Of a stretch of DNA of 64,000 nt, positions 18,506 through 36,000 are shown in pieces. Under the pieces are notes generated by a model. It worked only from the letters and a program-made list of their open reading frames with translations, ran no database searches and was not told the origin of the DNA. This DNA is from Phymorhynchus buccinoides (Eukaryota > Mollusca > Gastropoda > Neogastropoda > Raphitomidae), in assembly GCA_017654935.2 (NCBI GenBank), contig CM065699.1, positions 45,501,116-45,565,115 on the forward strand, in the 5' to 3' direction. The translations under genes were made by a program, and so were the position numbers. Position 1 is the stretch's first letter; each line of letters opens with the position of its first letter.

Positions 18506-18838
18506 TCTTCCTTTCCACCGCCATCCTTCCAGTTCCACCACCACATCAACACACTCATTCACAAACAACTGGACTAAATGGATGAATATGAGAATTAGCG
18601 ATTGACAGGAAAGAGGTAGGTTTTGAGTAAGGTCTTATATGAGGACGTTGAGTTCAAATTCATAGAGAAGAGGGCAGATAATTCCACAGAGATGGGGCCT
18701 GAAACTAGTGAAAGGAAAAAGAACATTGACCAGAAGTTTTCAAGCGGAAAAGAGGGAACTTTAAGTTCAATTGAAAGCACCCGATAGTGGTGGTGGTTGG
18801 TGGGGTGTGGGTCCTGTGTGTAATGCGTCCCGATTGTT

Positions 18839-18888
18839 GTTGTTTGTGTGTGTGTGTGTGTGTTGTGTGTGTGTGTGTGTGTGTGCAT
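18839..18888. repeat. GT microsatellite (left arm)
   Basis: (GT)n interrupted by TTG, in the intron just before the exon 2 copy. The mirror is 27675-27727, which is longer and pure. Confidence 0.85.
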
Positions 18889-18940
18889 AATAGTCTCCCA
18901 TTATCGTTGAGTTCAAAAGACTTATTGTATATTTTTCCAG

Positions 18941-19007
18941 TGCCCAGTTTGGATTTGTCAACTTTAGCAGTGACGAATATGCAAAGAAAAAAGTCATTAT
19001 TGAAAAG
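18941..19007 (+). pseudogene. Mirror copy of UTX exon 2, frame intact
   Basis: 67 nt between TTTTTCCAG and GTAAGA, identical to 27619-27553 in coding sequence. The flanking splice signals are preserved. As part of the left arm it is probably not an independent gene. Confidence 0.85.
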
Positions 19008-19717
19008 GTAAGAGCACGTAAGTTTGTATTTAGTGATTGATTTTGATTTGATATTTCCAATTGGGATTTTATTTTTTTACGTTTTAAAATTTGGCAAATT
19101 GTCCTGGCACATTTAGTAGTAAATTTTTATGCTTAACTGGGGACACCATTCTTTTTGGTGAGCACTGAAGCTGAGAGTCTACTAAATTAAATGAATAGAT
19201 GAGGAAGAACACTTCTTTAAAAAAAATTGTTTGACAGATTGCTTCTTTAATTTTTTAATTTTTGGCTTTTAATTTAAGCGGAGTTACCAAAATGGTTACT
19301 TGGAAGTGGTCGTTAAAGTACAATATTCTGTTTATAAAATTATAAGGAAAAGTAAGAGGGTTAGTCTGTCTTAAATGCTCTGGTATAATGTCTTTTCATG
19401 ATGTATGGTGGTATAGGAAAATTAATAAAAAGTACAATGAAATGGACCTAAAGGTCCTAAAAAGTAAAGGGGAAAAAGAGAGAGATAAGAAACACCTGGT
19501 TCTTTGAAAAAAAGATTCTTAAAATTCTATTAAACAAGAAAAAATCTAAAATTTCTATAAAAAAAACATTTCTTAAATTTTCTCTTCCAATACATGTTAC
19601 CTATAATATAATATCAAACATGATTCAAAGTGAAATGCCCAAATTTAATAAGTATAGACAGGGACATGTGGAAAAAAACCTTAATCAAGTACGTTTGCCT
19701 AATGCATGTTATCACAG

Positions 19718-20023
19718 GCATCTGGTACTACAGCAAACTGGTCCGTGTCACACCCACCTGCAGAACAAAGAGAACAAGGAGAAAGACAGCGAGAAAGACG
19801 CCAAAGACCCAGACCAGAAAGAGGAAGCATGAGATAGCGAGAAAGACAAGAAAGGCGCGGAAGAGGCGGCCAGACTCTGCAGCAGCCAAGGCTGGGTCAA
19901 AGGAAAAGGGAAAGGAGGGAAAGACGGAGAGGGGGATAAGAGAAAAAGCTGCTGAAGCCTCTGAACCCCGCATATACTGTCGCCTGGGACACCTGCCAAT
20001 TCTGCTGGAGCAGTTTTCTCTCG
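19718..20023 (+). pseudogene. Mirror copy of UTX exon 3, frame broken
   Basis: Corresponds to 26850-26544. One C is missing at the first codons (CAGGCATCTGG against CAGGCCATCTGG), one T is missing in GTCCGTGTCACACC, and GAGGAAGCATGAGATAGC replaces a longer acidic stretch. No single frame spans the exon. The 3' part still reads CRLGHLPILLEQFSLG in one frame. Confidence 0.87.
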
Positions 20024-20035
20024 GTAAAATGGCAG

Positions 20036-20229
20036 TACTGTATTTTACAGGACAATAAAGCGCACCGATTTAAGGTGCACACACCAAAAAATTATAAGGT
20101 GCACAACTAATTTTACACAAAATAAAATTTGTTATTTTAGTTTCTTATTTATATTATCGTACATTATAAGGCGCAGGGGTCTAGTCTATGAAAAAAGTTG
20201 TTCACCATATAGTCCATAAAATTACGGTA
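20036..20229 (-). mobile_element. GCGCCTTATAAT-family inverted-repeat element (left arm)
   Basis: Ends TACTGTATTTTACAGGACAA and GTCCATAAAATTACGGTA. Mirror of 26333-26531, so the two are not independent insertions if the arms are one locus. It starts 12 bases after the exon 3 copy. Confidence 0.8.
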
Positions 20230-20959
20230 ATATTTTGTTTCGTGCAGAAGGAAATTTATGCAAGATATTGGTGGAAGAACTTCAGTGAGGGAGCTGTCAT
20301 TGATTGAATAAAGGAGCTGTGTTGATGAATCTTTTTCGTAACTATGTTTTGAATATTAATTGTACTGTTGAATCTATTTTGACACTATTGTCCACATGCA
20401 GTTACCAGAAATTGTGGGTTGGGTGGTTACCGTTTATGCTAAGTTGTAATTCAGACTTTTTTGTTCTGTTGGCTCAGTTCTTATTATCGAAATTCTGAAT
20501 GATGAGAGGAAAGCAGAGCCTGCTGTAATGATTGGAATCAGGACAAAAGTTTCTGCGTAAAAAGTGGCTACTGTAAGAACTTACTAATTTGTTTTAATGG
20601 GTGTTTTACTGTTCTTCAAAGTTATTCTTATTGTGCATAAACAAGCAAAAACGTGAAGGCAATTTTATGATTAAAATGCTGAAAACAAATCCACCATCAC
20701 CACCCTCAAAAAAAGAGCAGTCACATCCTTACACAAAAATTGGAAGGGAGTTTGCTTCTAGTCACCAGATACAGGTGGAAGAAGAAACATATAGCGCAAA
20801 GAAGGAAATTTCAGTTTCAAGGTCACACTTCAGGTGAAGATCAGCATGGTGATAATTTATGCTCGGATGTGTTCTCTCTAGGGTTAGACAGTACCACCAC
20901 ACAATCTGAAGAGCTTCTATCAAGTACAAATGTGGAAAATATGGCGTAAACCCAAGTGT

Positions 20960-21650
20960 AGACCCTACCACTTTTCAAGGCGTACTATCTCCGGACCGTA
21001 ACTTGACCTTGATCGGTAGCACTATCAGAACGGGCATAAGCCCAAAAGTACCTTACATGCCAAATGTGAAGTACTAACACTAACGGTGGGGAGTTTGGCC
21101 CTGAAATATTTTCGGTTTTCAAGGTCGTACGCCAAGGTCAAGGTGATGATTTTGCGGGGATGCCTTCACTCATGGTGACCACACCAGCACAAAAATTTGA
21201 CGTGATTCGGTCAACCCGTTTGAAGATATCCTTGGGACAGACAGAAGGTAGAAAAAATGACCCTCCGATTTTCAGGCTCCAGCGATCTTTTTTTGACCGT
21301 GAAAAACCCCCTTTGACCTTGATCGGTATTGCCATCATCAGAAAGGGCACTAAGCCAACACCACCTTCATGCCAAGTTTCAACATATATGTCGATCGTGT
21401 CGAGATATGGCTGAAAATAGATTTTCAGTTTTCAAGGTTGTACATCAAGCTCAAGGTCACGACGGGCCAAAATGGTTTGCGCGACACTCTTCCTATTAAG
21501 GTGACACACCTCCACAGAAAATTTGACGCGATTCGGTCAAGCGTTCGGGAGATATCCTTGGGACAGACAGAAAAAAAACCAAGAAAAAACCTAAACAACA
21601 TACAACCCAGCCCATCGCAATATTCCGATCACCTATGGTGACGGACTAAC
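20960..21650. repeat. Dispersed repeat with CAAGGTCA words (left arm)
   Basis: Three related modules of about 200-230 bp: 'TTTCAAGGTCGTAC', 'GACCTTGATCGGTA', 'ATTCGGTCAA..GATATCCTTGGGACAGACAGA'. The mirror at 24890-25745 is longer and better preserved. Similar wording occurs at 51230-51370. Non-coding, repeat class unknown. Confidence 0.7.
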
Positions 21651-21978
21651 CACAGAGCGAAAAAAAAAAGAGAGAGACAAATCAAAGACCAAAGCAACAA
21701 AACAACACTGTTAGCAGTAGTAAGTTACAAGCAGCAGCAACCAGCACAACAGGGAACCTATTGCAACCTAACAATGTTTGGCACAAGCTCTTCTATAGTG
21801 TTACGCGAGCATTCCATTTTTAAAGTTATTTTTAAAGGGATAAACTTGTCCCTCAGTTGTGTTTCTTAGTAATGTTACTACTAGAGCATGAACAATTAAT
21901 CCATTCATGATATGTTTGTGTGCAATGCATAATTATGAAACATTTTAACAGATTCCCAATAATGTGGGTTTTTTCCAG

Positions 21979-22028
21979 CTCTGTCGGCCTATCAGAAGTA
22001 CTACATTTTGGAGAAAAACCATTGGAAA
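21979..22028 (+). pseudogene. Mirror copy of UTX exon 4, identical
   Basis: 50 nt between TTTTTTCCAG and GTGAGTAG, identical to 24619-24570. It lies in the inner part of the arm where both arms agree almost perfectly. Confidence 0.85.
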
Positions 22029-22570
22029 GTGAGTAGTGATGATGTAAGAAACTAAAGAAGACCTATACATCACTGAGTCTAAGCAAACTTGCTTTAAAAA
22101 AAAAGTGTTTGCAAATGTAGAAAAAGATTGGTGATGAGAATGGGGAGCATTAAAGCATGCGATAGTATGTTGCAAAAGCGCAACCCACACACTTGTCACA
22201 TGCATGATGACATAGCAACTCATACATACTCATACTGTCATAGTACACAATCATCTACACACATGTGTGTGTTCAAGAATGCACATATACTTTTCTTTTG
22301 CAGAATTGAAGTGCAGGTATGCCAGATTTTTAGAAAGGCTTTTATGGAAATGTTGGATTGATTGTTACAATGAAAAGCTTTTTAAAAAACACTTAATTGT
22401 GAGACCAACCAAAGCAAAGTGTGTTTATGAACTCTGCTTGTGTAAACAACTAATTGTATATTAATTTTGGGTTTTATTTTAAGTAAAAGAGTTTAGGTAT
22501 TAGGCTTAGTTTGGAAGTGCATCTATGCTAATCATTTTGGCAAGAAATTTAAATATATGTAATAATATCT

Positions 22571-24030
22571 CTTTAAGATGTACAGCCAAAAATACTGACT
22601 CGCCTCTCCCTCATCTCACTTACACTATCATGGACTTGTCAGCACCTAGCAAGTAGTGCTTCGCTATGAAGGGACAATATCGGAGGATGTCACTCTCTAC
22701 TATATGTACTCTTCTTCCGCACACACCGCTTAGCCTGTATATCTTCTATCAACAGTCTCTCTATATATGTATATGCCTCAGCAACATGTGTGTGTGTGTG
22801 TGTTGTTCTCGAAAATGCATGCAGGTGTTGTATATGTGTAATGACATGTGTGTGTACACGTGTGGGTGTGTTGTGTATGTGTGTGATGCTTGTGTGGGTG
22901 ATTGTGTGTGTGTATGCATGACAATGTTATTGTTGTAGATTGTGGTGTTCTGTAGTGATTTGCAGGACATCCCACTACGGCGGAGGACGCACATAACATT
23001 ACATAGCTCAGTATTAAAAATATGTAGCTCGCTACTATGAGAGTGTGTATTTGCTACAACCACAAATTTCACTCTTTCTTTTCTTGAACCATTTACCTAA
23101 CCCTAACCATATCCCTAGAAAAAAGTGAAATTTGTCGTTCATGCTCAATGTCACAAAATGCCGCAAATAGTCAGTCTTATAGCATAGCGAGCTAGGAATT
23201 TTAACCCGACACCGCTGACATGTTTAAACTGTTGTTGACTTGAGAAAGATTAATAAATCGAAAATTTGTGTCTCTTAAGGTGAGCCCTGGGTGTTGTGGA
23301 GTTTTGATCTAATCATAATAAAGGATAATATTATAATTTGACTCGGGATGAACTCACTTTTTATGGGAACACACAAACCTGGATTTGACCCAGGTAAGAA
23401 TGCCAATGAGCTAAGGGGTACAACTCTGTATGAAAAGCAGCAATCAGTCACTCCTTGGTTATTTCCCTTTCACTCTACCTCCCCTCTGTTTCCTTTTGCT
23501 AATTTGCTCATCACACAACAGACCAGAAGACAGACAGAGGAGCAAATGTGAAGATGTAAGAAACGAAGAAGTATAAAACTGCTCTCTGCTATTTTGCATG
23601 ACACAGCACGGAGGCAAAATATTCAAGAGCAAACCAATCCCACTGAATCCAACATTCAAAATTCCCACTGAATCCAACATTCATTTTGAATAAACGGCAA
23701 AAACAAACACAATCATTCAACAAGCATCACAAACATTCACACTCATCCACACGTGTACAAAAAGCTGTGAGTGCACACACACAACACATGCATGCATTTT
23801 CAAGAACACAAACACACACACACACGCACACAGAGGCACACACACACACACACACACAACGTGATATATGTATACATGTGCACGCTCATGCACGCGCACA
23901 CACAGAGTACAAAGTGACATCAACATCAAAACTCACCAACGGAAGCTGTTGTAGTAGAAGTAAACAAGTCCAAGACCATACAGAAAATGGATGTCCTGCC
24001 AAAAAATATATATTATATATATTTAAATAT
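22571..24030. other. Loop between the two palindrome arms
   Basis: About 1.46 kb present once. It holds GT arrays at 22787-22920, a CA array at 23770-23905, a short tandem duplication CCCACTGAATCCAACATTCA near 23640-23680, a possible SINE scrap (CTGGATTTGACCCAGGTAAG near 23381) and an AT-rich end at 24001-24030. The next expected UTX exon is not found on either strand here. Confidence 0.75.
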
Positions 24031-24569
24031 ATATTATTACATATATTAAATTTCTTGCCAAAATGATTAGCATAGATGCACTTCCAAACTAAGCCTAATA
24101 CCTAAACTCTTTTACTTAAAATAAAACCCAAAATTAATATACAATTAGTTGTTTACACAAGCAGAGTTCATAAACACACTTTGCTTTGGTTGGTCTCACA
24201 ATTAAGTGTTTTTTAAAAAGCTTTTCATTGTAACAATCAATCCAACATTTCCATAAAAGCCTTTCTAAAAATCTGGCATACCTGCACTTCAATTCTGCAA
24301 AAGAAAAGTATATGTGCATTCTTGAACACACACATGTGTGTAGATGATTGTGTACTATGACAGTATGAGTATGTATGAGTTGCTATGTCATCATGCATGT
24401 GACAAGTGTGTGGGTTGCGCTTTTGCAACATACTATCGCATGCTTTAATGCTCCCCATTCTCATCACCAATCTTTTTCTACATTTGCAAACACTTTTTTT
24501 TTAAAGCAAGTTTGCTTAGACTCAGTGATGTATAGGTCTTCTTTAGTTTCTTACATCATCACTACTCAC

Positions 24570-29232
<4,663 letters not shown>

Positions 29233-29938
29233 GATTAGATGCAAGCATGCACTTATTGATCGAATCTAAATTGCTTAGTAAACAACTAACTTAGAAATTG
29301 CGCATAAGTTGCTTGGCTCAAAAAGTAGAAAGCGGAAACTTGTGCTGTGCCATCTCAGAATTAACCATTTGAAGTTTACGACTAAATTGCGCCAAATGGG
29401 AATATCGTCCCGAGTAAAGTTTATGGTAACTTATTAGTTTCAAAAACAAATAAAAAGTTAAAAATATGAAAACATCATGCACTTTTTACACACATCCTGT
29501 TACTCCTTTCCTATAGCTAATTGAGAGACGCTGAGAGGCGCAAACACATAAAAATTAGAAAAACGGTAAATATATAAATGCAATGGTCCACTTTTTTTTC
29601 TTTCTTTTTAAAAAAACAGATCCAACAGTCGCGTACCAAGTTGGACTTTAAACGCCGTGAGGCCCAGTCCAGTAATAGGAAGAAGAAGAAGAAGAGATCC
29701 ACACTAGGTTTTATTTTGTTTCCTTTCCTTTCCATTAGGCTACTTCTATCTCCTCAGCTTTCTAATTTCTTGTCTTCTGACTACCCCCCAAAGTGCAGAA
29801 GAAGAAAAGTTTTGTTTTACGTCCTCTCGGAATTAACCATGTGGGACATTTGCCAAAGTGCAGCAGAATCTTCAGCCTGATGAAGCTGGCTGCCTGAGGC
29901 GAGGAAGGAAGGAACTTCGGACGGGGAAGTGGTTGGGA

Positions 29939-29961
29939 GGGGGGGGGGGGGGGGGGGGGGG
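29939..29961. repeat. Poly-G tract
   Basis: An essentially uninterrupted run of about 23 G; the left-arm mirror (16567-16580) is only about 14 C. Confidence 0.9.
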
Positions 29962-30599
29962 TATTCAGGTGCTTGGAGGCTATTTTGGGTGGTTCGCATA
30001 AATTTTATGCATTGGTCAGGTCAGTGTGTTCATTACGCATACTTGTATGCACAAATATTTGTAATCATTTGGGGGCCGGGGTGGAAGGGCGCGATCCGAG
30101 GAATGTTTTAAGGTGTTCAGAAGCTTTTCCAGGTGGTTCGCTCAGGTCAGTGTATTCATTAGATATTGTGGCAAATCATGTGTTAAGATCAGCTCCCTCC
30201 CTTCTAGATTAATCCTTCCATTCATTCCTTTCAGGCTGTTCCGTTGACCACCCTTTGATAAGCCGCTAGCGATGCATGAATGTCAGGCGTGTTTCCTTCA
30301 AAACACACATTGTTACACACCGCACTGAATGGGGGCAGTGGGTGCATGCCTTGTGCCTCCATACGGGGAGCTGGACGACCCCGCCCCCTCCACGAGTCTC
30401 TCCCCGTGGGAATACCGGGGGTGGGGGTGGGGGGTCTTTCGTAAAAATAGTTCCCCCGACTTCTTGAAGTTCTGTGCTTGTAACTTCTTCTAATCTGCCA
30501 CTATTTAATTGACTCTGCCTTTTCCCTTAGCTATATCATCTACTATCTTTCTGACTTATTGGCCCATTCTCCTGCCTTCTTTTTTTAATCTTCCAAATA

Positions 30600-30885
30600 A
30601 TTTTTCTCCCTTGAGCTCCTCCGAAATCGGAATGTGTTGGTTGTATGCAGCGGGGAGACCAGTGAAAACTGAATGAATGAAAGTGGTGCTTTAGGTCCTC
30701 TCGGTCTGGAACAGACACATATATGGGACATTTGTAAATACAAGATGGTGGGAACAATACTGGAGGCAATGCCCGGAGGCAGTGCAACTCCAGTAAAGTC
30801 CCGATTTTTTTAACAATACAGATAAGTGTAGCGGTAACCATGCCTCGCCGGGTTAAACCTCATCGGCTAGGGCACCGCTACAAGT
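30600..30885 (+). repeat. Half copy of the foldback repeat found at 57540
   Basis: TCCTCTCGGTCTGGAACAGA, GGGACATTTGTAAATACAAG, CTGGAGGCAATGCCCGGAGG and AACCTCATCGGCTAGGGCAC match one half of the symmetric element at 57540-57958. The preceding part (GAGCTCCTCCGAAATCGGAA) also occurs near 58680-58720 and 51650-51700. A dispersed repeat. Confidence 0.7.
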
Positions 30886-31188
30886 ATTATCTTATATATA
30901 CTTCTGTCTGTGTGTCCCTTATGCACGGCCACAGTTCTCAACCGATCGACACCAAATTTGGTATCAAGCATCCTTGGCACCCTCCGAAGGTCATGCCGTC
31001 CTTACTTTTCGGAAACCTCCGCCAAGGGGTCGTGGGGAGGGACCACACGCAGCTCGGATTTACTAACGGCGGCAAGTGCGTGTGAGCTGTGAGCGTGGTA
31101 TTATTGAATATTAAAAAAAGTACAACAGCAACAAACAAAAGAAAAATACCAACAGTAAATCAGAGAGAGAGCCGCTTGAGAGAGAGAG

Positions 31189-31220
<32 letters not shown>

Positions 31221-31223
31221 CTT

Positions 31224-31254
<31 letters not shown>

Positions 31255-31959
31255 GGGAAACATCAGGCCTACTTTCACTTTGAATGCCTCTGAGAGTCAA
31301 ATCTTTGGCACTCAGCTCGGTTTCGTTGTTTGTAGCGAAGAAATTTGTTATGTTCTGGGTGTTTTTCGGTGCAGCTAACGCCGATTGCAATGTGTGTTGT
31401 TTGATTCAACATGCCGCTGTCAATCATCGAGTCCCCCGCCGGCTCTGAACTTGAGAAATCGCTGACATCGGCACACGGTGCAAGCGATCTCGCGTTCTGC
31501 CTATCCGCACTACAGAAAACTTTCTGTGTATTGTGCACTGTGTGATTGAGTAGATAATGATATACTTTTCTTCTTCGATCTTTCTTGTTTATTGTTATTT
31601 TTTTCCATGAAATAACTTCGCAAACTGAATCGCTGTCACACAGAAAATCGTAGAATTTGGTTATCAACCGTAGTTCATAGTCAAATTCGGCTGGAACTAC
31701 GGAAAATCCGTAGGGGTAGGCAGGTCTGCGGGCAGTGAGTGCTCTCAAAGATCAAAGTTATGCTCGTCCTTTTGTTTTTCGTCTCTTACAATTTTTGGAG
31801 AAGTGGATTCCAATTTGTACTGGATTCCGATTTCTACTGGCTGTCAGTACAAATCGACTCGTGTTTCTCGTGTGTGTGAGCGAGTGTGTGCGTGTGTTGG
31901 GAAATGTGTGGGCATTTTTATTTAGGCTTTATTTGACAAATTTCATGTGAGCATGGTTG

Positions 31960-32060
31960 TATCACAAGTATGGCCTGTCCTGTGTCCGCTGGAGAACTGT
32001 TGCTGAGGCCCTATGTTCCTTGAGGAATCAAAGGCATTAAGTCAAGTCAATGGTTGTATT
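31960..32060 (+). mobile_element. LINE 3' end fragment
   Basis: GGAGAACTGTTGCTGAGGCC through GGAATCAAAGGCATTAAGTC matches the 3' end of the fragment at 44812-45030 and encodes the characteristic end of an endonuclease-type LINE protein (EALCSLRNQRH, stop). Mirror at 14535-14640 on the other strand. Confidence 0.7.
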
Positions 32061-32846
32061 ACAGACGTCACTCCTTCTTTAATCATACCTTTTTTGTTCA
32101 GCAATCTCTATGTGGCTTCAGTTTTATCTCAACAAGCAACCCACTCTCCTCCTCTCTTTTAGTCTGTGTGTGTGTGTGTGTGTGTGTGCATGCGTGTGTG
32201 TGTGTGTGTGTGTGCATGCGTGTGTGTACAGACTTGTTTTGGTTTGTGTGTGCGTATGTACAAGAACAGAACACAAGCTCACTCTCAGCAGAAACTAGGT
32301 TTAATTAAATCATGTCTTTAAGTTTAATCACGTTGGGATAAACAATATCAACAATATGCTACACTCCTATAAAAACAGCATATGTGATTTCTCACACACT
32401 ATAAGTATAACTCTCTCCCTCTATCTCTATCTCTTTATGTAACTCTATTTCTGTCTGTCTGTCTCACACTCACACACACACACGCACGCTCACACACACA
32501 TGCTCGCACACACACACACTCACAAATCATGACCTATCTAATTTTCACCCAGCATAATTTTACCAATAATCGCAAGTTTGTTCAGAGTTTCAGGTTGAAG
32601 GTATCTACAGCCACATTCAGAACTTCATAACACATATACACATACACTTAGAAATAGTCTTCAAGCATCAAAAACAATGAAGGAAAGGATGCGGTCAACA
32701 TGATGATGGAGTTCTTACGGGGATAAATGTCGATAGAAGCATAACCATTCTTGCTTTCAAGTACATTACATTACGCAGAACTTCATAACACACACACACC
32801 TGGAAATAGTGTTCAAGCATCAAAAACAACAAAGGAGAGGATGCGG

Positions 32847-33047
32847 TCATTTGATGTTTCTGGCGATTCGGCGGCAGTAGGGGGACTTCATTTCCTGCAG
32901 GGCTGCATCCAGCACCTGGGTCAGGTGGACCAGGTTCACAGGGTCGGTCTGCAGCAGCTGCATGTCCTCCGTGTGCTCCCCGTCCCTGGTCTCCAGCTGC
33001 AGCACCACCTGGGGGCTGATCTGGTGACGCAGCGAACGGCTGGCCAG
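32847..33047 (-). CDS. COMMD2: COMMD2 exon 5 (last coding)
   Basis: Acceptor CTGCATACAG, 201 nt including TGA. Encodes the C-terminal half of the COMM domain, LASRSLRHQISPQVVLQLET to ARNIK. Intact here, broken in the mirror copy at 13575-13773. Confidence 0.96.
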   Translation of the reverse strand: MASRSLRHQISPQVVLQLETRDGEHTEDMQLLQTDPVNLVHLTQVLDAALQEMKSPYCRRIARNIK

Positions 33048-36000
33048 CTGTATGCAGAGAAACAATGTCGGAATGAATAAAACGCTTGCTATTGTAGACA
33101 AACAAAAAGTTTGTCATCGTATTTCTTAAAATGCTGATCCCCTTTCGTTAGCCTTTTAGCGTTTTTTCTATCCCTTGGTGGCTATGCTTCATTTTGTTCC
33201 CATTTGAATCGACTAGAAAACTTTCGAGTTAAAAAACTATCAGAAGTGGCACACACAAATGCAAAAATCATGTTAAAACGCAATTTAAGTGATACGCTTC
33301 TCACAAACAAATCAAACCTGAGCTTGTCTGAGACTAAGACTCACAAATAATATTAACTAAGGAAGTCTTGATAATGTTAAAACCTTTTAGTAACCTAATT
33401 ATGTCTTTTCATATGTCTGTTCAGAAAATTATAAAATACAAACATATAACAATCCAATAGCTAGGATCTTCCGAAGTCGAAGTATGGCTGCCCACGTGGT
33501 AGCGTAATCAAAAACGGTCACACACGTAATGTTCTCATCCCTAGCTGGTGCATTTGTACTCATAGTGTTCAATTGCGTCGGCTGTTGGGATGATCCCTGG
33601 AGTCTTTTAGCCAACAACAACACAGCAGCAAGGCATGGCGGACCTGTACATCGAAGCGCCACTGCAGGTTGTGGTAGTGCGGGAGGTCCATGGACATGTG
33701 TGACAGGACGGAGCGCACCTCGCTGCGGTTGGTCAGGTACAGCTCCAGCAGCAGACTGCACAGCTCCTCACAGAACCCCAACGACAGGATGGAGTCTTGG
33801 AAATCTATCTCGTTCAGCTGCACACACACACAGTTGGTGATACAGTGGAACCTCCCTTATAAGACTTCCCATTATATGACTCCCTCCCACATAAGACTAC
33901 TTCTCTGAGACGTTGCCCTTCTTTATAAGTATTAAAATTACTTCCCTTATAAGACCCCTCCCTTATAGGCCTCTGCAACTAGGGTTATTAATGCCCTTGA
34001 CAGTGAGAGTGATGCCCTTGCTGGTCAGTACTGACAAGGGCATTCACTCTTGCAAAAGGCAGCCATTTAGTGGCATCAAATAGGGTTATTGGCGAGAGTT
34101 ATACCCCTGTTTGGTCAGTACTGAACCATCTTCCCCCACCCACCAAGGGCATTCACTCTTGCAAAAGGTGTTCGTTGCAGACCCCAATAAGACCTCATTT
34201 TGGATGATTTTTGAAGGTCTTATAAGGGAGGTTCCACTGTACAACTGAGTGAACACTTCACAGGATTTCTTGAAGATTGTTTTACACATTTATAAAAACC
34301 TTTCTTCTTCTTCGATTACTGTTAATTATGCTGCCGTTATGCGCCTAACCAAGAAATAGTTAGGCCCAGCAAGTCCGACTTCGGCTGGAGGAAATGTTTT
34401 TGAAATTGTTTCTTGAAAAAAGGCAGGAGAATGGACAGGTAAGGCAGAAAGATAGTATATGACAATAAATAAAGGGAAAAGGCAGAGTCAAAGAGTGACA
34501 AACTAGAGGAAGTTACAAGCATAGAACTTCCAGAAGATGGGGGAACTATTTATACAAAAGACTCCCCGGTATTCCCACGGGGGGGTGGGGGGGGGTTATA
34601 AAAACCTTTATAACACATCAGTATACCCACTGATTCCATGTTGAAAAGACTAAAGGCATAACAGCCAACCCCAAGGATCGGGTCTTGCTAGTCAGAAACA
34701 TGCTGCCTTGCAGTAGCTCGCACAACATGGAAAAAAAGAAGGGTTGAACTTGAAGTGTTGCTGTTGCGAGCAGTGAGGCAAATGACTGTGCATGTGCAGG
34801 ATTCGTTTATATATGCCAGCTGTGGCTTTAAAGACCTACCAGATCACGTGTCAAAATCATGGGTATCACGTGTTTTCCCTCTTATAGCTGGTAAGAAATC
34901 TTGTTTTGACCAGGTCTCAGTCCCATACAAATGCCCCCAAATTCAAACCGAAACATTTTAAAGAGCAGCCTCAATTTGAAGTTGGGGACATGTGTATGTG
35001 GGTCACAGCTACCCAGAAAAAAAACAAGGGATTTAATTGTGGTGCGTCTGTGTGTCTTTACGGAAAATGAATAAATTTAAAGTTCAGAATATGCTGGACT
35101 ATAATTGAAATTTGAAATGACTTTCATATGTGCCTGTCCTCCGAAGTCGGGGTGTGGCTGCCCATGTGGCGGGGTAATCAAAAATGGTCACACATAATGT
35201 TTTCAGCCCTAGTTGGCGCATTTGTACCATAGTGTTCAATTGCTTTGGCTGTTGGGATGATCCCTGGAGTCTTTAAGCCAGGGAACGACAGCTTTTAACC
35301 CTTTAATTAAACTTAAAAGTGAACAGGAAAGGGCACAGGTGAAAGAGACAAAATTCAAACTGATTCTTTTTAAATATACAGTCAAACCCATTTATAAGAA
35401 ACCCGCTTATAAGAAAGCATTTTTTCCCCCCCGGCCGAACTCCTTCTTTCTTATGTATTATCAAAACTCGGATATAAGAAAACCGCTTATAAGAAAACCC
35501 GGTTATAAGGAAGCAAATTCGTTCTCCCATCCACGATGTAAACTCGGATATAAGAAAATGATTTCATACAAGGGAGTTGGTTTGCAGTTCATTTTCTTAT
35601 AAGCGGTTTGATTTTCTTATAAGCGATTTGCTAAAAATTAGGGCATGAACTGAAAGGATGTTCCAAAAAGTGCAGTGTTCCAACAAAACAAACAAAAGAG
35701 GAAAATTTACGTCAGAGCAGCTACGTCACAGACACTCTAACCTTAATATAGAAATATACAGCCAAATCCGCTTATAAGAAACTCACTTATAAGAAAACTT
35801 GCTTATAATGAAGCAAAAACATTTCCCTGCCGAACTTCTTCTTTCTTATCTATGATCAAAACTCAAATATAAGAAACTCGCATATAAGAAAACTTGATTA
35901 TTTAGCAAGCAAATTCCTTCTCCCATCTGCAATGGAAACTTGGACATAAGAAAAGTATGTCATACAAGAGAGTTGGTTTGGATGGAAGTTCAGTTTAACG

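Larger units (their letters stand above)
13197..22570 (+). repeat. Left arm of a 20-kb inverted repeat
   Basis: The whole arm is the reverse complement of 24031-33423 at high but uneven similarity. The inner end is nearly perfect: 21945-22223 equals 24653-24375, and 22267-22464 equals 24331-24134. The outer part shows many one- to few-base indels. It carries mirror copies of the COMMD2 last exon and UTX exons 1-4 on the plus strand. It starts at the first base after the gap, so its true outer limit is unknown. Most likely an assembly or read fold-back; a real inverted duplication is the alternative. Confidence 0.93.
29233..32846. other. Spacer between UTX and COMMD2
   Basis: About 3.6 kb with no recognised gene. 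It contains a G tract at 29939-29961, a SINE/foldback half at 30440-30870, GA/TA arrays at 31165-31252, a LINE 3' scrap at 31960-32060, GT arrays at 32165-32230 and CA arrays at 32465-32525. An open segment at 31412-31543 starts MPLSIIESPAGSELEK but has no partner and no clear donor, so I leave it unassigned. Confidence 0.6.

Noticed and set aside
17271..22028. A second functional UTX gene on the plus strand
   Set aside because: Exons 1 and 3 are frameshifted while exons 2 and 4 are identical to the other arm, which fits a noisy duplicate of the same locus.
22300..22316. A 13-nt UTX micro-exon after TTTTCTTTTGCAG
   Set aside because: The residues do not match the expected TPR continuation; it is more likely a chance acceptor in the intron.
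31275..31748. 157-codon minus-strand frame in the UTX-COMMD2 spacer
   Set aside because: No recognisable domain; it is broken in the mirror copy and crosses repeat sequence at its end.
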